Shown here: one piece after another, positions 1 through 12,500 of the stretch
How the letters are laid out: each line of letters starts with the position of its first letter
Position numbering within the stretch: the first letter of the stretch is position 1
Assembly: GCA_964035545.1 (NCBI GenBank)
Contig: OZ037766.1
Coordinates: 1,359,501 to 1,423,500, forward strand
Direction: 5' to 3'
Source of the DNA: Bugula neritina
Taxonomy: Eukaryota; Bryozoa; Gymnolaemata; Cheilostomatida; Bugulidae
DNA length: 64,000 bases
The notes under the pieces: generated by a model
The model's input: only the letters and a program-made list of their open reading frames with translations
What the model was told of the DNA's origin: nothing
The model's database searches: none
Made by a program: the position numbers and the translations under genes

Positions 1-192
1 ATATGCATTGAATAAGTTTTAGCTGAAATCCAATGCTCTTTGTATATAACTTTGATTTGTGGTAAAATTTATCAATGCCACAATTGAGGCCTTAGCTTAA
101 ACATATTATTCTATTATTGTGTACCCAGTAGAAATAGCCGAATACTCTCATTTACCTGTTATTTCATGTTTGCTCTTCCTTGTTTTTAGATT

Positions 193-3100
193 ATGAGGAT
201 TGTCGTAGCATACTTGCAATGGTGCATAAAAAGAGGCTTCTACATTTACTGTGTCTTAGGACTAGTTTCCATGACTTGGTTATTTTACAAGAACGTTACG
301 TCGCCCGGTGCTGCCGGAAGACAGCATCCTAGGTCTACCAGACAGTACACTCATTTCCATGTAGAAACAGAGTCATCAAAACCAAGTTTTACTAATAAAG
401 ATATAATACCAACATTTATATCAATAAAAGAGCCTCAAGATATTAAAAAGTTTCTGGTTCAAAACAAAGCTTTACTGATATTAGATGACAAAAGACAAGG
501 TACTTCTATACTCATTGCAATATCACAATCCAGATGGAAGTCTAAAATCGTCTACTTCAAACAAATCACTGATCTGACTTTAACACAAGATGACCACACT
601 GGATTATATTCGGTTATTGTGTTTGAGGATTTGAGAATTTACTTGTCACTCTCAAAAGAAACTCGGGGTCATATTGACTCTTATTGTAGAAGGTTTCATG
701 TCGGTGTTATATATTTTATGCACCCTCAAAGGGTGCAAACTCTATCTGAAATACAACTACTAGATTTCCCTCTCAGTGTGAGTACGTATGAGAACATAGC
801 AACTTACACTGTGAGTCATTCGTCTGTGGCCGACATTGTCAGAACTAACGTCTCACATGATGTGAAAGCGGTTAGCAGTTGGATCGTTTTTCATTCTAAT
901 GACAGCACGTATGAAACAATATCATATGGTGAAACAGGGGAAAAATCTAGCGGCAAGCTTCAGTTAGCTATTTTAGATACTGGAAAACATGATGGCATTT
1001 CTAGAATTTTCTTTGGGCAAGCTCATCAGTTGTGGATTCATAAGATCCTATTTTTGGACGCCTTATCACATCTAACTGACCATAAAATGAAAATGGATAA
1101 AAATAAATATATTCAGATTGACATTGATGACATGTTTTTGGGAAAGAACGGCACTAAAATGAAATCCGGAGATGCAAAGGTAGCCCATCATATATTTGTA
1201 GTGAAACTGTCTTGGTGTGAGTCGGTTGCTCTTGGTGACACAATCTCTAAAGTTACTTTGTTACTTCTTTTGTCAAACTGATGAGATATATATTTGTTTG
1301 TATTTCAAGTTACTATAGGAAACTGCAGATACTTGGAAGTTGTTTCATAACTAGTGCAGTGAAACTTTATGACACATTTTGTGACTAGTTACAGCAATGC
1401 ATACCTAGTTACATGTTTTCTCACTTGTATGACGAGATAATGTTTGTGTAGGCATTGAAAGAGGCACAGGAAATGTGGCGGGAGAAGTATGTCCCGGGGT
1501 TCAGCTTTTATATCGGATTCTCAGGGAGATCTTACAAGAAGGGGCTGCCAGAGGAACAAGAAGGAGACATGGAGATGATTAGTGAGATAATATGTTGTAA
1601 AACAAGCATTACATGCTGATGACTTGGCTAATGGCTGTTCAGTTTATTAATATTTCTTACTTGCTAGTGTTGAGCAGTTTTAGGTCTACTGCTTTTCATT
1701 GAGGGTTAGATAGAACAACACCTTGGCCAGGTATGGCATGCTGACTATTAATAATGCAATGCCTATTTTTTAACAACAAGTTATAAAAGTATATAGTTTA
1801 TGATGAGATGAAATAAACCAAGTTCTGGTGGTGGGTTGAACCCTTACAGCCTTCACTTGACATTCCCTTCTTTGATTAACTGGTCAAGTGTTTGCTGTGA
1901 TGATCATATAAACTAGTCTAATAATAAATCACTCATCTCAGTGAGTAACTTATATTCATAGAGTTGTCCCCTCACTTCAAATGGTTTGACCACACCTTCT
2001 CTCATATTCAAGTTCACAAGTTTGATGATCCAGCTGAAGTTATCCATCAAATGCAGCTCTCCAAGCAGTTTGCAGAGGTAAATGGCTCACTCAATAGATT
2101 TAGAATTTGTGAAATACTTATCTTCCGGAAAATTCATCAATTAACTGACATCAGAACTGTATAAAATTTATTTTGTATACGTCTTGTGTTTACGTCTGCA
2201 TTTACTTTCATATAAGTGTTTTCATGAATACAATTTGTAAAAACTTTGTTGCTGATCTGATGTAGTATAACTGTTACCTAGGAACATGGGATTCAAATAG
2301 CAAAGGCGTACGCTGTAGCGCCACACCATTCCGGCGTCTACCCAACTGATGATATTCTATACAATGCTTGGAAAACTGTTTGGAATATTACCGTGACTTC
2401 TACAGAAGAATATCCTCATTTAAAGCCATTTCACTTACATAGAGGTTTTATATATAAAGGAATCAAGGTATAGTGTATATATTATATATTCTAGTGTATA
2501 TATTGCATATTCTAGTGTATATTTCTATTGAACGTATATACTTTCTTTACAATGCTATTGAATAACATTTCCCTTTTTTAGTATTTCTGCTTTTCTGTAG
2601 TATTTCCAGAGTGTAAATGTGGAACCTCAGTTATAATCAAGTTTATATTACTCACCAAAATGGCAGAATTTTCTCAGCCATCTGTTTACAATCACCTGCT
2701 GTCACTTGTCATCAGGTGCTGCCCCGTGAGGTGTGTGGTCTCTACACAACTAACCTGTATTACAAGAGTTACCCAAGGGGACCAGCTGCCCTCGAGTATA
2801 ACATCCTGGGTGGTCCTCTCTTCGAGTCTGTCCTTTACAACTATGTAAGTGTTTGCTCTTACTCGTACGGTCTAACCATGACCTAGAAATAGAATACACA
2901 GCACCTTACTTTGTTATATAGGCTAAGGTTGGGAGGTTTTGATACTGAATTATATGCTGCTATTTTATTATGGCTACTAAAATTTTATTACTTTTTGCAT
3001 CGACATTTACAAAATGTTGTTTAATTCTATTTCAACAGCTAAAAATGTTAAAATTCGCCGAATAATGCCTTCACTATATTGTATTGCAATGCAATTTTCA

Positions 3101-6100
3101 TGATGTAATATATTTACATTTGAATGACCTGTTTACCAACCTTGACCTTGTTTCTGGTTATTTCGTGTTGCCATCAACATGTAGAACGTGATGATTATCT
3201 ACAGGTAAACATCTACATGACGCATCAACAGAACTACGGGGCTGACAGACTGGCCATCTACACGTTCACTAAACTATTCAAACTGTTCCACGAAGCCACC
3301 ACTCTGGACATGAAAGGGGTGCCTCCGGAGCACCTGGCTGAGCTCTATTTCAGCAAATACCCCCAGGAGGTGGATCCAGTGTGGCTGAACCCCTGCGTAG
3401 ACAAAAGACACCGAGAGATCTGGAACCCTGGCAAGGAGTGTAGCGACTTCCCCTCCCTGCTTGTGGTTGGCCCACAAAAAACAGGTGTGTGGGAGGGTGT
3501 CAACAGGTGTCATAGGGTGGCAGAAGGTGTGTGGGAGGGTGTCATCAGGTGTGTGGGAAAGTGTCAACGGGTGTCAACAGGCGTGTGGGGAGATGTCAGC
3601 AGGTGTAGTAGGTTTGTTCATTCAGGAGTTCAAGCAAGGTAAATCCAGGAAGGGAAAACATTGCATGACATAACTTAATCAACTCCTGTGTTTATAAACA
3701 CAATGTATACAGGAAATAGTGATATATTTTCTATTGTAGCTAGGAAAGTTAATATAATATTTCTCTAATGTATTGTGATTGGCTGAAAGATAATTCTATA
3801 TTATTTCTCAGGGTTGTCTTACTTTCTATAAACATTCATTTATATTATATAACATATCATTCACTGTCTGCTACAATTAAACCCCATATAACCCTCTCTG
3901 TTACTCTCTTTCTATCCCCAGGGTCCACCGCCCTCTATACTTTCCTCAAACTACATCCCAACGTGTCGGCCAACCTGGACAGTCCTACCAGCTACGAAGA
4001 GCTCCAGTTCTTTGGCTCTCCTAACTATAACAAAGGAATTGATTGGTGAGTTGAAGTTGTAACACTGGTTTTGATTGGCCAGTTAAGATTTTCCTGGTTT
4101 GTTATTCAGACAATAAAGGACAATTTGTTGTTGAAATGGCAGACTATATATGCAGTGTCACATTAGTTACCAAATAACATAACAGTTGGTAATATAATGT
4201 ATATTACCTCATTATCAACTATCAGACACTAGGAATATATCAAAGGATAAGAGCTAAGTCTAAGCCATAATGGTAGTTATAATAATGAATGTAGCCTCAG
4301 AGGGGATGTTTCCTCACCCATAACTATCTTTATACATTCAAATTTCCAATAAACTATTCAACCTAGAACCTATTGAATTGTCCCAAACTGACTAAAAGAT
4401 GCAAATATACTGTCTATGATAATATAATTACAGCATATACTCACCACTAGCATATTATTACATAATTATAAGACAGGGTCCCACATTTTAGGTACAGAAG
4501 TTTCTTCCCATCTGGACGCCCCGTGAAGTTTGAAAAGTCGGCTACATATTTTGACAAGGAGGCTGTGCCCATGCAGGCAGGGTCGTTGCTGCCCCGTGCC
4601 AAGGTTATCATAATACTACTGGACCCCATCACTAGGGCTTTCTCCTGGTACCATGTGAGTTTTAGCTGGTATATATGTGGCACCATTCTATTGGCTGGTA
4701 TATATGTGGTAAATCTCTATTGGCTGGCTGTATGTATAGAGAGAATGGGATTTGGTGACAGTAAACTTTACCACCCAGAGATTTTTATCAGAAGCTGACT
4801 TATATACAAGCATGATATTTTAAGATATTTTAGGTAATTCAAATTATGAATATTTTGGTTACATTGGAAATCTAGTTTCTCATTACCAAATAGAAGAAAA
4901 GCAAGCTCAATGGTATTTGTATATAACTGAAGTTGTCTCTCCAGTAATTTAATAATAAATTAAATCTGTGGAAAACCTTTGCAGCAATATTATTACAATC
5001 ATATAATCTATGAGTTGAAGAGCATTTAAATCTCTATCGTTAAATTTGATTTTATTAGATTTTGGCTGTTATTATTTTAGTTAATGTTGAAGCCATAAAA
5101 TTCCTCTCTAACCTAGGGTACTGCCATTAGCTATTTTTGATTTTTTTCTCTTTTGAAAATATTTTCTGAACTTTCTTTAAATCCACAATATACAGCTCTG
5201 GGTCTTTGTGGCTGATGAGTTTGGAAAGGAAAGTAAACAACTCGTGTCCGCCATCTTTGCTCACTTGATTATGGTGGCACATATCTGTGGGTAGAGTTGA
5301 AGCTATGACTTATTTGGATTTGCCTTCTCCTTAACTTCAGAACTGTGTCATTTCTATCGTATCTAATGTTGGCTGATGCAAGATCCAATATATTATACTG
5401 TTTGATTAGTACGTATAGTTAGAAATGCACAAACAACCGAACTTCATTCTTCCCTCAAATTAAACTGTAGAAAGAAACTTACATCTTCTTTTTGCACTTC
5501 AGCACCAAAGAGCTCACAATGATCACACGGCGCTGAGTCACTCTTTCTATGATGTCATAACCAACACAGATAAACACAACCGGGAGGTGCAAAGCCTGAA
5601 AACTCACTTACTTAGACCTGGTTTCTACTACGAGCACATTCAGAGGTGGAGGCGGTACTACCCCGACTCGCAGGTTGGTTTCTTTTGTACAGTAGAAAAT
5701 CTTACTTTTAGTTGTTGTAGATAGACTCTGCTCTGTTTTCACTGCAGATAAACTCTGTTTTGCTGTAAATAAATCTATAGATAAAGATAAGCAATTGTAT
5801 ATTTCTGTTACAGATTAGCATTGCCTAACAGTGGCTTTAAATAACTTGTTTTAGATTTTCATTGCTTTTCTATTGCTGCAGTTAAAATCTACTACGGCTT
5901 CGATTATCTGCAGGTAAACTGATAGTTTTCTGCAGGTAAACTGATAGTTATCTGCAGGTAATCTCTGTTATTGTAGATAATGTATGTTGACGGAGAGAGG
6001 CTAACCTCTGACCCCGTGCAAGTCATGAACGACGTTCAGCTTTTCCTCAACACTGATGTACTTGTAGACTACAAACATATCCTCAGGTAGTTTCTCTATA

Positions 6101-6438
6101 CTATTCAGTTAGGGACAGGATAGGACATGTCACATGTCATGTCATTATGTGTCATACCTTGATGTCATACCTTGATGTTATGTAGTGATGTCTCTACTGT
6201 CTTATATAAACTTTTGTTTAGTTTTGAGGATGAGAAAGGATTCTACTGCATTAAAAGAAGTGTTGGTAGACCCAAGTGTTTGGGTGCTGGCAAGGGAAGA
6301 GTTCGTCAATATGGTCAGGTGGATGAGAAATCTCGTGCCTATTTACAGCAAGTATTTTATACCCCTAATCTCGCTCTCAAGCACCTGCTTGCACAAGTCG
6401 GATCTCCCATCCCTTCATGGCTAGCAGCCAACAGTTGA
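193..6438 (+). CDS. NDST: Heparan sulfate N-deacetylase/N-sulfotransferase (NDST), 11 coding exons
   Basis: Bifunctional Golgi enzyme that removes the acetyl group from GlcNAc in nascent heparan sulfate and N-sulfates the freed amine using PAPS. Coding exons: 193-1179, 1452-1581, 1962-2077, 2282-2467, 2716-2844, 3205-3484, 3922-4045, 4492-4654, 5503-5673, 5977-6086, 6222-6438. All junctions are GT-AG with continuous frame; total 2613 nt, about 870 aa, the usual family length. Seen: a short basic N-terminus and one hydrophobic segment at about residues 15-31 (type II anchor); [25 protein letters not shown] and [10 protein letters not shown] of the deacetylase half; GPQKTGSTAL, the PAPS 5'-phosphosulfate loop with the family's catalytic Lys (usual form GPQKTGTTAL); EKSATYFD; and the late Cys pair in GFYC...PKCLG. 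A splice acceptor at 188-189 just before the ATG implies an upstream 5' UTR exon. Introns of 272-848 bp hold no other gene. The paralogue number within the NDST family cannot be told. Confidence 0.95.
3485..3610 (+). repeat. Degenerate minisatellite starting at the NDST exon 6 donor
   Basis: GTGTGTGGGAGGGTGTCAACAG-like units repeat irregularly from the first intron base. Several copies re-create CAG followed by GTGT, the same context as the real donor (ACAG, then GTGTGT at 3485). Confidence 0.7.
5907..5965 (+). repeat. 22-bp tandem repeat in NDST intron 9
   Basis: TCTGCAGGTAAACTGATAGT-type units start at 5907, 5929 and 5951, an exact 22-bp period. Each contains CAG then GTAA, a good donor-like sequence, and the array ends about 12 bp before the true acceptor at 5976. 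Confidence 0.75.
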
Positions 6439-6865
6439 CATTTGACATATATATACATTTCAATGAGTCACATTTTCTCCATAACTCTGTCTGCATAGTA
6501 GCATCCTCTAGCAGGTGCCCACTTTACTATTATGGTACCATGCAGGTAGTGGCTGGCATTATCAAACAACTACTTTTTTCACTGTTAGCATTATGACATC
6601 ATCAGTATAATAGTAGCTGACATGTCTGACAGGTGCCCTTGCATTATTTATTTCTTTGATGCATCTGATTTAAGATATTTTTTCTATAATAATCATGTGT
6701 AATGTTTACTAAATAAGGAGTTGTTTTCTCAATGGTGCTAAATGCATTAAATGTTCATATACTTGTTAAGTTTTGTTGAATATTTCAAACTTGTTTTGTT
6801 TTTACTTTCGCTACTTTTTATATAAGCTGATCTGTATTATAAGAGAGTGTTAATTTTGTACCTAC

Positions 6866-6871
6866 AATAAA
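6866..6871 (+). terminator. Candidate polyadenylation signal of the NDST gene
   Basis: AATAAA lies about 430 bp after the NDST stop codon, the first canonical hexamer in a plausible 3' UTR. Cleavage site not determinable from sequence alone. Confidence 0.45.
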
Positions 6872-7582
6872 TTACTTTGGAGTAACTATTTTCAGATCTA
6901 CAGTTAACTAAATTATATATCGTTGTATGCTTACGTTTTTATTTCTGCTGTCACTGTTTCTATAATTTGTTGTGCTTTTACTTCAATAGGCATATAAATA
7001 CTCTTCCTTACTGCAAGCTTCAGCTCTAACTACTATTAAGGTTTTTAGAGTGAATTGATACTGGGTAGCTGTTTAACTGTAAAGTAACTCTCCTTGGTGG
7101 AGCACAACTCCCATTTTCACTCAACTATTTTATGCACGTAGTTTTCATAGTTGTGGTTTTGGTTGGTCATAAATCATGAGCTGTAGGGTCTCTAGTAAAT
7201 TATGCAAGTACTCCCTATAAATTAAACATTTTACAGTATTTTCAAACAGTTTCACAATAAGCTAATGGAAGTAATTTTAAAATAGTCTGCCATAAAACCT
7301 GGTTTGTTGATTGAAAATTTAATCAGATAAATAAATCTATTTATATGTGGAATGCCAGTAACATCGGTGAATGAATAATTATGTATTGTGTTTGTTACTA
7401 ATGACTACCATATGCTCTGAAGCTGGACTATATAGTGCATCAACCAGTCCATGCTACCTCAGTGTTTTTTTATTATCTTAATAATAATGGTAATCATGCA
7501 TTATGTAAGTGCATTTCACATACTAGGGAATTAGAATGGCTTGTAACACTACACCCGGATAAATAATTCAAAGTGTAGAAGC

Positions 7583-7666
7583 TTCCACTCCCACCGGGTA
7601 TCGAACCACAGACCTCCAACTTGTAAGGAGACAGTGCTAACCATTACACTATGCTGGCTACTGGGA
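7583..7666 (-). mobile_element. tRNA-derived SINE head (minus strand)
   Basis: Read on the minus strand this gives a tRNA-like segment: A-box-like TAGTGTAATGGTTAGCAC, then B-box-like GTGGTTCGATACCC followed by GGTGGGAG. It is one of several related tRNA-like pieces in the window. The 3' body of the element cannot be delimited. Confidence 0.6.
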
Positions 7667-9346
7667 AATCTCAAAGTACAATACAAACTTTAAATAATTA
7701 AATATTTTGCAAGTTAATGCTTTATCATGCAGCTATGTTTATTTATATGCTCAACGAAATCCAATAAAAGTGCAGCCATGTTTACACTTATGCATGAGAT
7801 TTATAAAAGTAAAAGTTTCAACTAATGAATAATTCAGGTTTTCAACTATTCCCGGAGCTCTATTTGTCTTCTAGTTACTATTATTCTGTCCACTTCTTTG
7901 AAACTTTTTATCAGTTTTTTAAATATTATACTAGTTTAGGAATGATCATTTTAGAAAAGTAGGTACAGTAATGGAGAAATTGGGAAAAGCTGGTGTTTTA
8001 GAGGAAAAATGTAGCAAAGGAAGTTATGTTTTCATGGGAATGACAATTTCCACGACCCAAACTAAACTTCAAGCCTATTTCTATCCCGTACTGTATATAG
8101 TAAACCTGCACTCAGTCGTGGTACCTTATGGCTACGGGATACTAGCTGTATTACTGTATGCCTTACCATTGAAAAATTAAAGAGGAAAAGCTTCATATTT
8201 TTCTATCAGATGATCGGATCTAATTTTAGTTTCACAGTTTAAATACAAATCTGTCATTTTTATTATAGATGCTGGATCTAAGTGTATAGCTTCAGGTCCT
8301 CCCTATTAGTATTAGTTCCAGTAAGCAATTGTTGCATTAAAAGTTATTTGCTTGTGAAATAGAGTAGCAAACAAAATACTAAGAATAGAAGGCTAGGCCA
8401 GGCAGAAGTCTATATCTACACCCAAGTGTAACGTGCTGCCAGTCAATGTGCCCTGCTGTTTCCTTCAGACGCAAATCCTCTCTTCAACAGAGTTGCAGGT
8501 TTTTCAAGGAGCTGGCACAGTATCCTGTGAGATTATTTAATGGAAGTTTGGTGGATTTAGAATTACTGCTAATATATTGTTTTTCAACTTGTTAAATCTG
8601 ATCTGACCTTGAATAAAGGAGTATATCAATTATAACTACTGCAGTTATAGCCGAAATATCTGTAAATATTTTATAATTGTCTTTGATTTATCTGTTTTCT
8701 ACACCTCCTTCTCTTATATTATAGCTTAGAAGTGAAGCTGCTATCACACATCTTACTAAAGCTATAAGTACTACAGCAGGCCTATACAGTTGCTGGTATA
8801 ATAAAATATCTATTTACTAATAAATATAAAATAATGATATAGTTTTTAGTACCTGTTTACAGGCAAGCAGCTGTTTCTAAAATTAGAGCTACTTGTAGGG
8901 TTGGACTGTACATAGTAACACTATAGCTGCCTGTTGTTTGCTGTCTCTGCTGACTCTATAAACTTGTGATATGTGCACAGCTACCAACCAACCGTGGTTG
9001 ACTAAACCACAACAGAAAGAAAAAATCAAAATTGTTGTACAACCTTTTCAATTTATCATTTAAATATTCTTTTAAATTCACTCAGTCTGTATAAAAACAA
9101 AGCGTATTAAGGTTAATAAAATGTGTAAGCTGAAAAGCAGTGTCCCAGCATTGAGGGGGAAAGCTTTAATTTATTACATAACTGACACTATCCAACTATT
9201 TTAACAACACCATGTTTTTAATTAGTAAACGAATCAGCATACCTGTAAGTAGCAGGTTGAATGCGTTATAAGTTATGCAACTATAGCTAGAAGGCTCGCA
9301 TACGTACTAAAGTTGAGGCGTGGCCAGCAGACGGCCATGTAGTGGC

Positions 9347-9538
9347 TATAAAACTAGCCTATAATTACATCACCAGAGGGCTCCGCGTTGCAGTTGTTGA
9401 CAGGCCTTTGACATGCGGACTCGCACCTGTCAAGCTTGTCAAATGCAAGTGTTCATTAATCTTTTTCCCCTCCTTGTATTCTGATATAAGATTCGTCTAC
9501 TCTTAAGTCTTGAATCTGCGTCCTACAGTTACGATGAG
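9347..9538 (+). promoter_or_regulatory. Putative promoter and first exon of receptor A
   Basis: A locally GC-richer patch holds TATAAAA at 9347-9353 and, about 185 bp on, ATGAG (9534-9538) followed by a donor (GTTAGT at 9539). Spliced to the acceptor at 14728, it reads ATG AGA ATG AGT, in frame with the receptor A signal peptide, adding Met-Arg in front. The TATA-like match alone is weak; the frame-compatible donor is the stronger point. The alternative is that 9534 is chance and translation starts at 14730. Confidence 0.45.
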
Positions 9539-12500
9539 GTTAGTTATTGAACCCTATTCAGTAAGCCGTAATTTAGTTTCAAAAGATCATATGTATAGAC
9601 TATAGACTATATTACTCATTACTGAAACTATAATAAGTTTAGTGATAAATTTCTTTTTATTTGAAGTTCTTTTTATTCTATCTAGCAAAGTATATTTTAC
9701 AAAATGTACTTTTGAAAATATAGCTTGACGTTAAATAATGGATCTATAAATCACCTACTTCCCTTTATCTCAGTTTGGCAGCATATTTTAGTCTGTCAAG
9801 TAGAGTCAGTGAATTTCATGTTATTAATTGAAAAGGCAAGATAGGTACTACTTATATGGGTGCTATAGATGAGAAATGTTGCAAACAGTTGTGCTCTTGC
9901 CAGAGTTTCAGCCTCTGCTCAAACTGAAAGTTGTAAATCATTAAAAAACCTTAATAGAGTACATTAAACTTATTCTGTTTTGCACTTACGGTAAGAAAAC
10001 TTTGAAACATGGTTTGTTTGAAATTAATTGTAAATTTGCTCTAATACTGACGGATTATCGCTTTGTACTAAATGTTTCATTTCCAATAGCAGTGATAAAG
10101 GTTCAAAATGATGATAAATGCATTGAGTTCTGTCACTAAGTTGTCGTAAGACTTGAGGGCATTCAATATGTCACCTTTTAGTAATTGAATTCAGGATTTG
10201 CTGTAGTTATCTGTAGACATGCTTAGCCCAAGTCTCAGACATCACAATTTACACAGTCTAGCATTTTATCTCTATCTTTAAATCTTTTTCACTTCAAAAT
10301 ATTTCACAATATTATTTACAAATAGCTACAACTAGCTGCAGTAACTATAGCAAAATATCAGTGTAATAGCTGCTGTGCAAAACTGACTATATTTTAAAGG
10401 TTATGGTTAACGAATCTTTAGCTTGTAAATAGGTTTTTTGTTTCATTTTGAAGCTAAGAACTTGAAACTTAAAGACAAAAAGACGTACTTTTTATACAGG
10501 ATCATAATATGTCAAGAAGAAATATTATATTTCTGCAATTTCGTTTGTAAAGCTATAGATTCACATTTAGAAAGACAGGGTTGTGTGTTTGGGAACAAGC
10601 TAATATATTGGTAGTATATTACCAGCCCTAAAGTATATAGGGTGGTGACCCTCTATTCCAAAATATGCAGGGACCCCTTATGAAAACTTGAGTACACGAA
10701 ACCAAATATTCAGTAAGAATTTCAAACTTGTAACCCACAAAAGCTGCTTCGAAAATACAGATGTTAGTTTGTTTAAATATAGGATATGTAGAGTATAAAT
10801 GTTTCACCTGCCCTCCGTTAATTCTGCTATATGAAGCTGGTCTAAGGCTAAGTTGACCTTGGGTTCAGTACGTTAAATTGACTGAAATATCAAATAGTTG
10901 TCAATAACTTTACATAATTATAGTCATGATACTGAGTGCTTAAGTACAGTTATAGTAGTTTTGTTAAATTCTCACAAATTTGATTTTTAGAGGTATATTT
11001 AAATCAATAAAGTATATAGTCTTTTGTTACAGCTGAAAAGGTATAAAATTATGCATACAGTTGACTATTTAAAGTTAGACTGTGGACCAGGTTTTAGTTA
11101 AATGCTGTCCTTTAGTGGATGTCTCGATCACCGCTTGACAGCAGTCAGCCTTAGCACCTTTGTATGCAGAGTTTACAGTGGTGAGGACTGATCCAGCTTA
11201 TTAGATGTATAGTATAAAGTCATGGTTAAGAATATAGACTATTTTAAAAGCTGCTAATGACATTTAACAGTTAATATATTATATATAAAATGCCATGGAT
11301 TGTGGCCTATTATAGAGCAAATGTGAACGGAATTCCCTTGCGTATATCTGCCCGGTAGGAACTGCGTGCTATTGGCATTTCTTAGTATATGAAGAATTAC
11401 AATAGTGAGTGAGCCATGTTCATGGGGATATAATGGCTACACTATGTTTGTTACCACTTTTCTAACTGTACTAAAACATTTTCTAGCACCTTCATAGCTG
11501 CTTTCCTTGTCTCATGTGACTTCAAACTGACTTTGGAATTCATAGCTAAAGTTTTTGCCAAATAAAATCCGCCAATCAAAGGTTTCAGTCTAGAATGTTC
11601 TTTGATACAGACTTCTGAAGCGGTGATATCTTTGAGTTGGAAAGGAATACTCCATATTGGCAACAGGTTCAGACTGTCAGGAGTAGAGAATTAATTTGTC
11701 TCTATATATTACAATACAGAAGCAGTGAAGTGTGACCCAATCATCAATGGTCCAATACTTTATAGTAAACTTACCTGATATAACTCAAAGGTCAATCAAA
11801 ATCTAACAATTTTGTTTACTAAATTTTTCCTTCATTTTACAAACTGCTGTATTTCAGTAAAGCATAATCTTTAACCAAAATATTATTTTCTAAGCCTCGC
11901 AAGCTGAAAAAAACTGAAAAAGCTTTAATTACATTTTCAAAATAAAACATTACCAGTACTTGGTTGGTATTGTCACTTAGAAACTGTTTGACTTGCACTT
12001 GTAGCTATATTTCAAGGGAAAAGTATAATTCAATTTTCTTAGAATTGTCCTGGATACCTCGCGGCGTACATAATAGCATGTATTTTATTACAATGGTCTT
12101 TCATAAACACCAAACCTATTGAGTTACCCCTCTGGGAAGATAGAGTAGGCTAGCTTCTATAGAATAGTTATACTGTACAGTCTGCCAATAGCTGGGGTTC
12201 CACCATATCTACTAGACTTCTAGATCAACCTTGCTAAAACCTCATTCTATGTTACACAGCTATCTCCTAAGGCTATACAATTTGCAAAAGTAAATGAAGC
12301 TAAAATGTTGTACATGGTGTTTTCAATTACACACAGGTACAAAATATACTTTGATAAAAGTAGTGTATTGAAGGGTCACCTTAACTTAAACCTGAAAACT
12401 TTAACTTTTTTATTGAAATCATCAAACAGCACCTTTTGTTATATCAGAGTAGATATAATATGCTACATACAGTTACATCCATTCTACCAGTTATTATGAT

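Larger units (their letters stand above)
6439..9337. other. NDST 3' UTR and intergenic DNA, no gene seen
   Basis: AT-rich sequence between NDST and the putative promoter of receptor A. Apart from a probable 3' UTR to about 6.9 kb and a SINE fragment near 7.6 kb, I see no conserved coding segment, exon-like island or tandem array on either strand. Confidence 0.6.

Noticed and set aside
11451-11663. 70-codon minus-strand frame
   Set aside because: No recognisable domain, no neighbouring exons; expected by chance in 5 kb.
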